Shown here piece by piece: positions 44,875 through 47,379 of a DNA stretch of 47,379 nucleotides. The notes beneath the pieces were generated by a model that was not told the origin of the DNA, searched no databases, and saw nothing but the letters and a program-made list of their open reading frames with translations. This DNA comes from Candidatus Fonsibacter lacus (lineage in GTDB: Bacteria; Actinomycetota; Actinomycetes; Nanopelagicales; Nanopelagicaceae): the NCBI GenBank assembly GCA_009921625.1, contig RFXN01000002.1:1-47379 (forward strand), given 5' to 3'. A program made the position numbers and the translations under genes. Each line of letters begins with the position of its first letter. Within the stretch, counting starts at the first letter, position 1.

Positions 44875-46189
44875 ATGACGTCTTTATCTGTTGAAGAACT
44901 TCGAGCTGCCGTGGCCTCTGGCACCATTGATACCGTAGTTGTGGCAATGACCGATATGCAGGGAAGACTTGTCGGAAAACGTATTCATGGCTCTTACTTC
45001 ATTGACGAAGTGCTTCATCATGGGACTGAAGGCTGCAATTATCTTTTAGCTGTTGATGTTGATATGAATACTGTCTCTGGTTATGAAATGTCCTCATGGG
45101 AAGCTGGATACGCTGATTTTGCGCTACACCCTGATCTTTCTACATTACGTCGCATACCTTGGCAAGAGGGAGCTGCATTAGTGCTTTGCGATGTGCTCTG
45201 GCTGGACGGGCAAGATGTCGTGGCATCTCCGCGCCAAATTTTGCGTAAACAGATCACCGCTCTTCATCAGAGCGGCATGAAGGCCTTGGTCGGGACTGAA
45301 CTCGAGTTTATTCTTTTTAATAATTCATATGAAGATGCTTGGCAGAGAGGGTATCGAGAATTAACGCCATCCAATTTATATAACGTGGATTATTCAATCT
45401 TAGGCGGATCTCGGGTTGAGCCAATTCTTCGAGCCATCAGACTCGGTATGGCAGGCGCTGGAATGACTGTGGAATCCGCAAAGGGTGAATGTAATTTTGG
45501 TCAGCATGAAATTGCTTTCAAGTACGCCGAAGCCTTAACTTCTTGTGATAACCACTCGATTTACAAAAATGGTGCGAAAGAAATTGCATCTCAGTTCGGA
45601 CAACTCTCATATGCATGTTTCTTTTCGTGGACTTGCTGACCAGCTTGTAATGTGCGATGAGAAGGATGAGGTCCATGGCTTAAGTGATTTGGGGCGATCT
45701 TTTATAGCGGGCCAACTAGCTCATGCCAGAGAGTTAACTCTTATGTTTGCGCCGAATATCAACTCGTATAAACGATTTATTGAGGGATCTTTTGCACCTA
45801 CTGCAATTAGGTGGGGGCGGGATAACCGAACCTGCGCTTTTCGTTTAGTAGGACGGGGGCCAAGTCTTCGCCTCGAGAATCGCATACCTGGCGGTGACGT
45901 AAATCCTTACCTGGCTATCGCAGGAATTATCGCTGCTGGGCTCGACGGAATAAATAAAAAATTAACTCTAGAAAGCGCATTTGAAGGCAATGCATATGTT
46001 TCTGATTCTCTTCGGGTGCCAAGCACCATGCAAGAATCCCTCGCTTTATGGAGTGAGTCAGAATGGATTCGAGAGGTTTTCGGGGCGAAAGTGCAAGATC
46101 ATTATTCGAACATGGCTAAAGTTGAGCTCGCCGCGTTTAATCGCTCCGTCACAGACTGGGAGCGATACCGAAACTTTGAAAGGTTCTAA
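44875..46189 (+). pseudogene. Glutamine-synthetase-family gene (gamma-glutamyl-amine ligase type), frameshifted with a missing segment
   Basis: Two overlapping frames form one gene. Frame 1 (44875-45639) gives the N-terminal half (MTDMQGRLVGKRI, GTELEFILF, CNFGQHEI, CDNHSIYKNGAKEIASQFG). Frame 2 resumes with NSHMHVSFRGL and runs to 46189 (APNINSYKRFIEGSFAPTAI, RWGRDNRTCAFR, ENRIPGGDVNPYLAIAG). Relatives have about 14 residues (FTFMAKxDEREG-like) between SQFG and NSxHxH; here they are absent and the frame shifts by one. Intact it would resemble GlnA3/PuuA-type ligases that attach glutamate to polyamines. As written only a truncated protein is made. The ALDH gene overlaps the stop by one base (TAATG). 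Confidence 0.85.
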
Positions 46190-47379
46190 TGGAGAAATTT
46201 CAAGTTATTAATCCAGCTGATGAAACAGTTGTAACGTCAATAGAACTAACCTCTCTAGAAGAAACTGACCGAGCAATTAATCGCGCTCATGCTGCATTTC
46301 CAAAATGGCGAGCTATTCCACCAGGAGAGCGCGCCGAATTGCTCCGAAATTTTGCACGAAATGTTGAAGCGCACAAATTAGAGTTAGCAGATTTGGAAAT
46401 TAAAAATTCTGGTCACACTCGTGGTAATGCTTTGTGGGAAGTTGGAAATGTTGTCAATACCCTCAATTATTACTCAGCAGCACCTGAACGATTGTTCGGC
46501 AAACAAATTCCGGTACCAAATGGTGTGGATATAACTTTTAAAGAACCTATAGGCGTGGTTGGAGTTATCGTCCCATGGAATTTTCCGATGCCAATCGCAG
46601 GCTGGGGTTTTGCCCCTGCGCTTGCTGCCGGAAACACTGTGGTCCTCAAACCTGCCGAATACACGCCACTAACTGCGATCAAACTTGTGGAGATAGCTCA
46701 AAAATCAGGAATCCCAGCAGATGTATTTCAAGTGCTACCCGGCAAAGGAAGCGTTGTGGGAAATCGATTTGTCACTCATCCGTTGGTACGCAAAATCGTT
46801 TTCACTGGATCAACTGCAGTAGGGCAACAGATAATGTCTGGCTGTGCAGACCAAATTAAACGGGTCACTCTTGAGTTGGGTGGTAAAAACGCAAATATTA
46901 TTTTTGCAGATGCCGATATCGAGCGGGCTGCGTCTGCGGCACCGTATGCAGTTTTTGATAATGCCGGTCAGGATTGTTGCGCGCGCACCCGCATCTTGGT
47001 ACAAAAATCTGTATTCGATAACTTTATGGCGCATTTTGAAAGAGCAGTTAAGGCAGTTCGTGTTGAAGATCCAAATTTGGAGACTGCCGAAATGGGGCCC
47101 CTTATCTCAAAGAAACAATTAGAGACGGTGCAAAGTTATCTCGACGAGCCTGTTGCATTTACAGGCACTTCTCCGCAGGGAAAAGGGTTCTGGATGGCGC
47201 CAACAGTTCTATTACCGAAAAATACCCAAGCCAGATCATGGCAAGAGGAAGTTTTCGGTCCAGTAGTTTCGGTACTTCCTTTTGACAATGAAGCTGACGC
47301 AATTGAAAAAGCAAATGATACTGAGTATGGATTATCTGGTTCGATCTGGTCCAATGATATTGGCCGTGCGCTTCGCGTC
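46189..47379 (+). CDS. Aldehyde dehydrogenase, NAD(P)-dependent (cut by window edge)
   Basis: 397 codons visible, open to the right edge and therefore missing from the ORF track. Motifs: VGVIVPWNFPMPIAGW (NAD site), FTGSTAVGQQIM, catalytic base Glu229 in LELGGKN, catalytic Cys263 in NAGQDCCARTR, and EEVFGPVVSV. About 80-100 residues are expected beyond the window. Likely oxidises gamma-glutamyl-aminobutyraldehyde or another amine-derived aldehyde, given the permease and GS-like neighbours. Its start overlaps the GS-like stop (TAATG), so translation would be coupled to the broken gene. Confidence 0.93.
   Translation, partial: MEKFQVINPADETVVTSIELTSLEETDRAINRAHAAFPKWRAIPPGERAELLRNFARNVEAHKLELADLEIKNSGHTRGNALWEVGNVVNTLNYYSAAPERLFGKQIPVPNGVDITFKEPIGVVGVIVPWNFPMPIAGWGFAPALAAGNTVVLKPAEYTPLTAIKLVEIAQKSGIPADVFQVLPGKGSVVGNRFVTHPLVRKIVFTGSTAVGQQIMSGCADQIKRVTLELGGKNANIIFADADIERAASAAPYAVFDNAGQDCCARTRILVQKSVFDNFMAHFERAVKAVRVEDPNLETAEMGPLISKKQLETVQSYLDEPVAFTGTSPQGKGFWMAPTVLLPKNTQARSWQEEVFGPVVSVLPFDNEADAIEKANDTEYGLSGSIWSNDIGRALRV

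Overview
The window reads as part of a chromosome from a small-genome, low-to-mid GC actinobacterium, most like the planktonic freshwater lineages (Nanopelagicales/acI type). That assignment is inference. It rests on gene order shared with high-GC Actinobacteria: UPF0182 + PDZ/Lon-like protease + DUF2342 hydrolase; hisN-rsgA-aroA / SRAP / sigR-rsrA / small BCCP; prfB-ftsE-ftsX-CtpA-smpB-ssrA; DUF3039 / clpS / DUF2017. It also rests on a fused actinobacterial-type 2-oxoglutarate decarboxylase (Kgd), short intergenic spaces, moderate AT content and many apparently leaderless genes.

Layout. 1-4.8 kb: start of a DUF2342 hydrolase, a small membrane protein, a PDZ/Lon-like protease and a UPF0182 membrane protein. 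4.9-7.1 kb: initiator tRNA-fMet converging on a CopA-type copper ATPase that seems to lack one core transmembrane helix. 7.2-13.3 kb: hisN, rsgA, aroA (with a low-complexity insert), divergent SRAP, then a sigR-rsrA redox-stress pair with a visible SigR-type autoregulatory promoter, followed by a mini biotin carrier and a FlK-like thioesterase. 13.4-18.2 kb: nickel superoxide dismutase with its maturation protease, and kgd, whose 3' end is replaced by an 8-bp tandem repeat array. 18.5-25 kb: an SDR oxidoreductase, a small membrane protein, a degenerate GGDEF protein and a compact Tad/Flp-type pilus locus. 25-30.5 kb: prfB, ftsEX, a CtpA-like protease, smpB and ssrA, with a partly triplicated smpB 3' end and two perfect hairpins in front of the tmRNA. 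30.7-35.3 kb: a large secreted protein of unknown function, a DUF222/HNH protein and a pirin behind a palindromic operator. 35.3-39.2 kb: pntA1-pntA2-pntB transhydrogenase and argF. 39.3-43.1 kb: DUF3039, a secreted GH18 glycosidase, clpS, DUF2017 and a class II glutamine amidotransferase. 43.2 kb to the end: a probable polyamine/amine utilisation cluster of APC permease, frameshifted glutamine-synthetase-like gene and aldehyde dehydrogenase (cut by the window edge).

Three signals stand out beyond ordinary annotation. First, short tandem repeats of 8, 9, 12, 30 and about 58 bp recur at gene ends and promoters; one is translated into a hydrophobic tail on Kgd. Second, three otherwise conserved genes (copA, kgd, the GS-like gene) each lack a defined conserved segment, which is either real decay or an assembly problem. 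Third, at least ten genes show a TANNNT -10 box placed exactly 6-7 nt before the start codon, implying widespread leaderless transcription.
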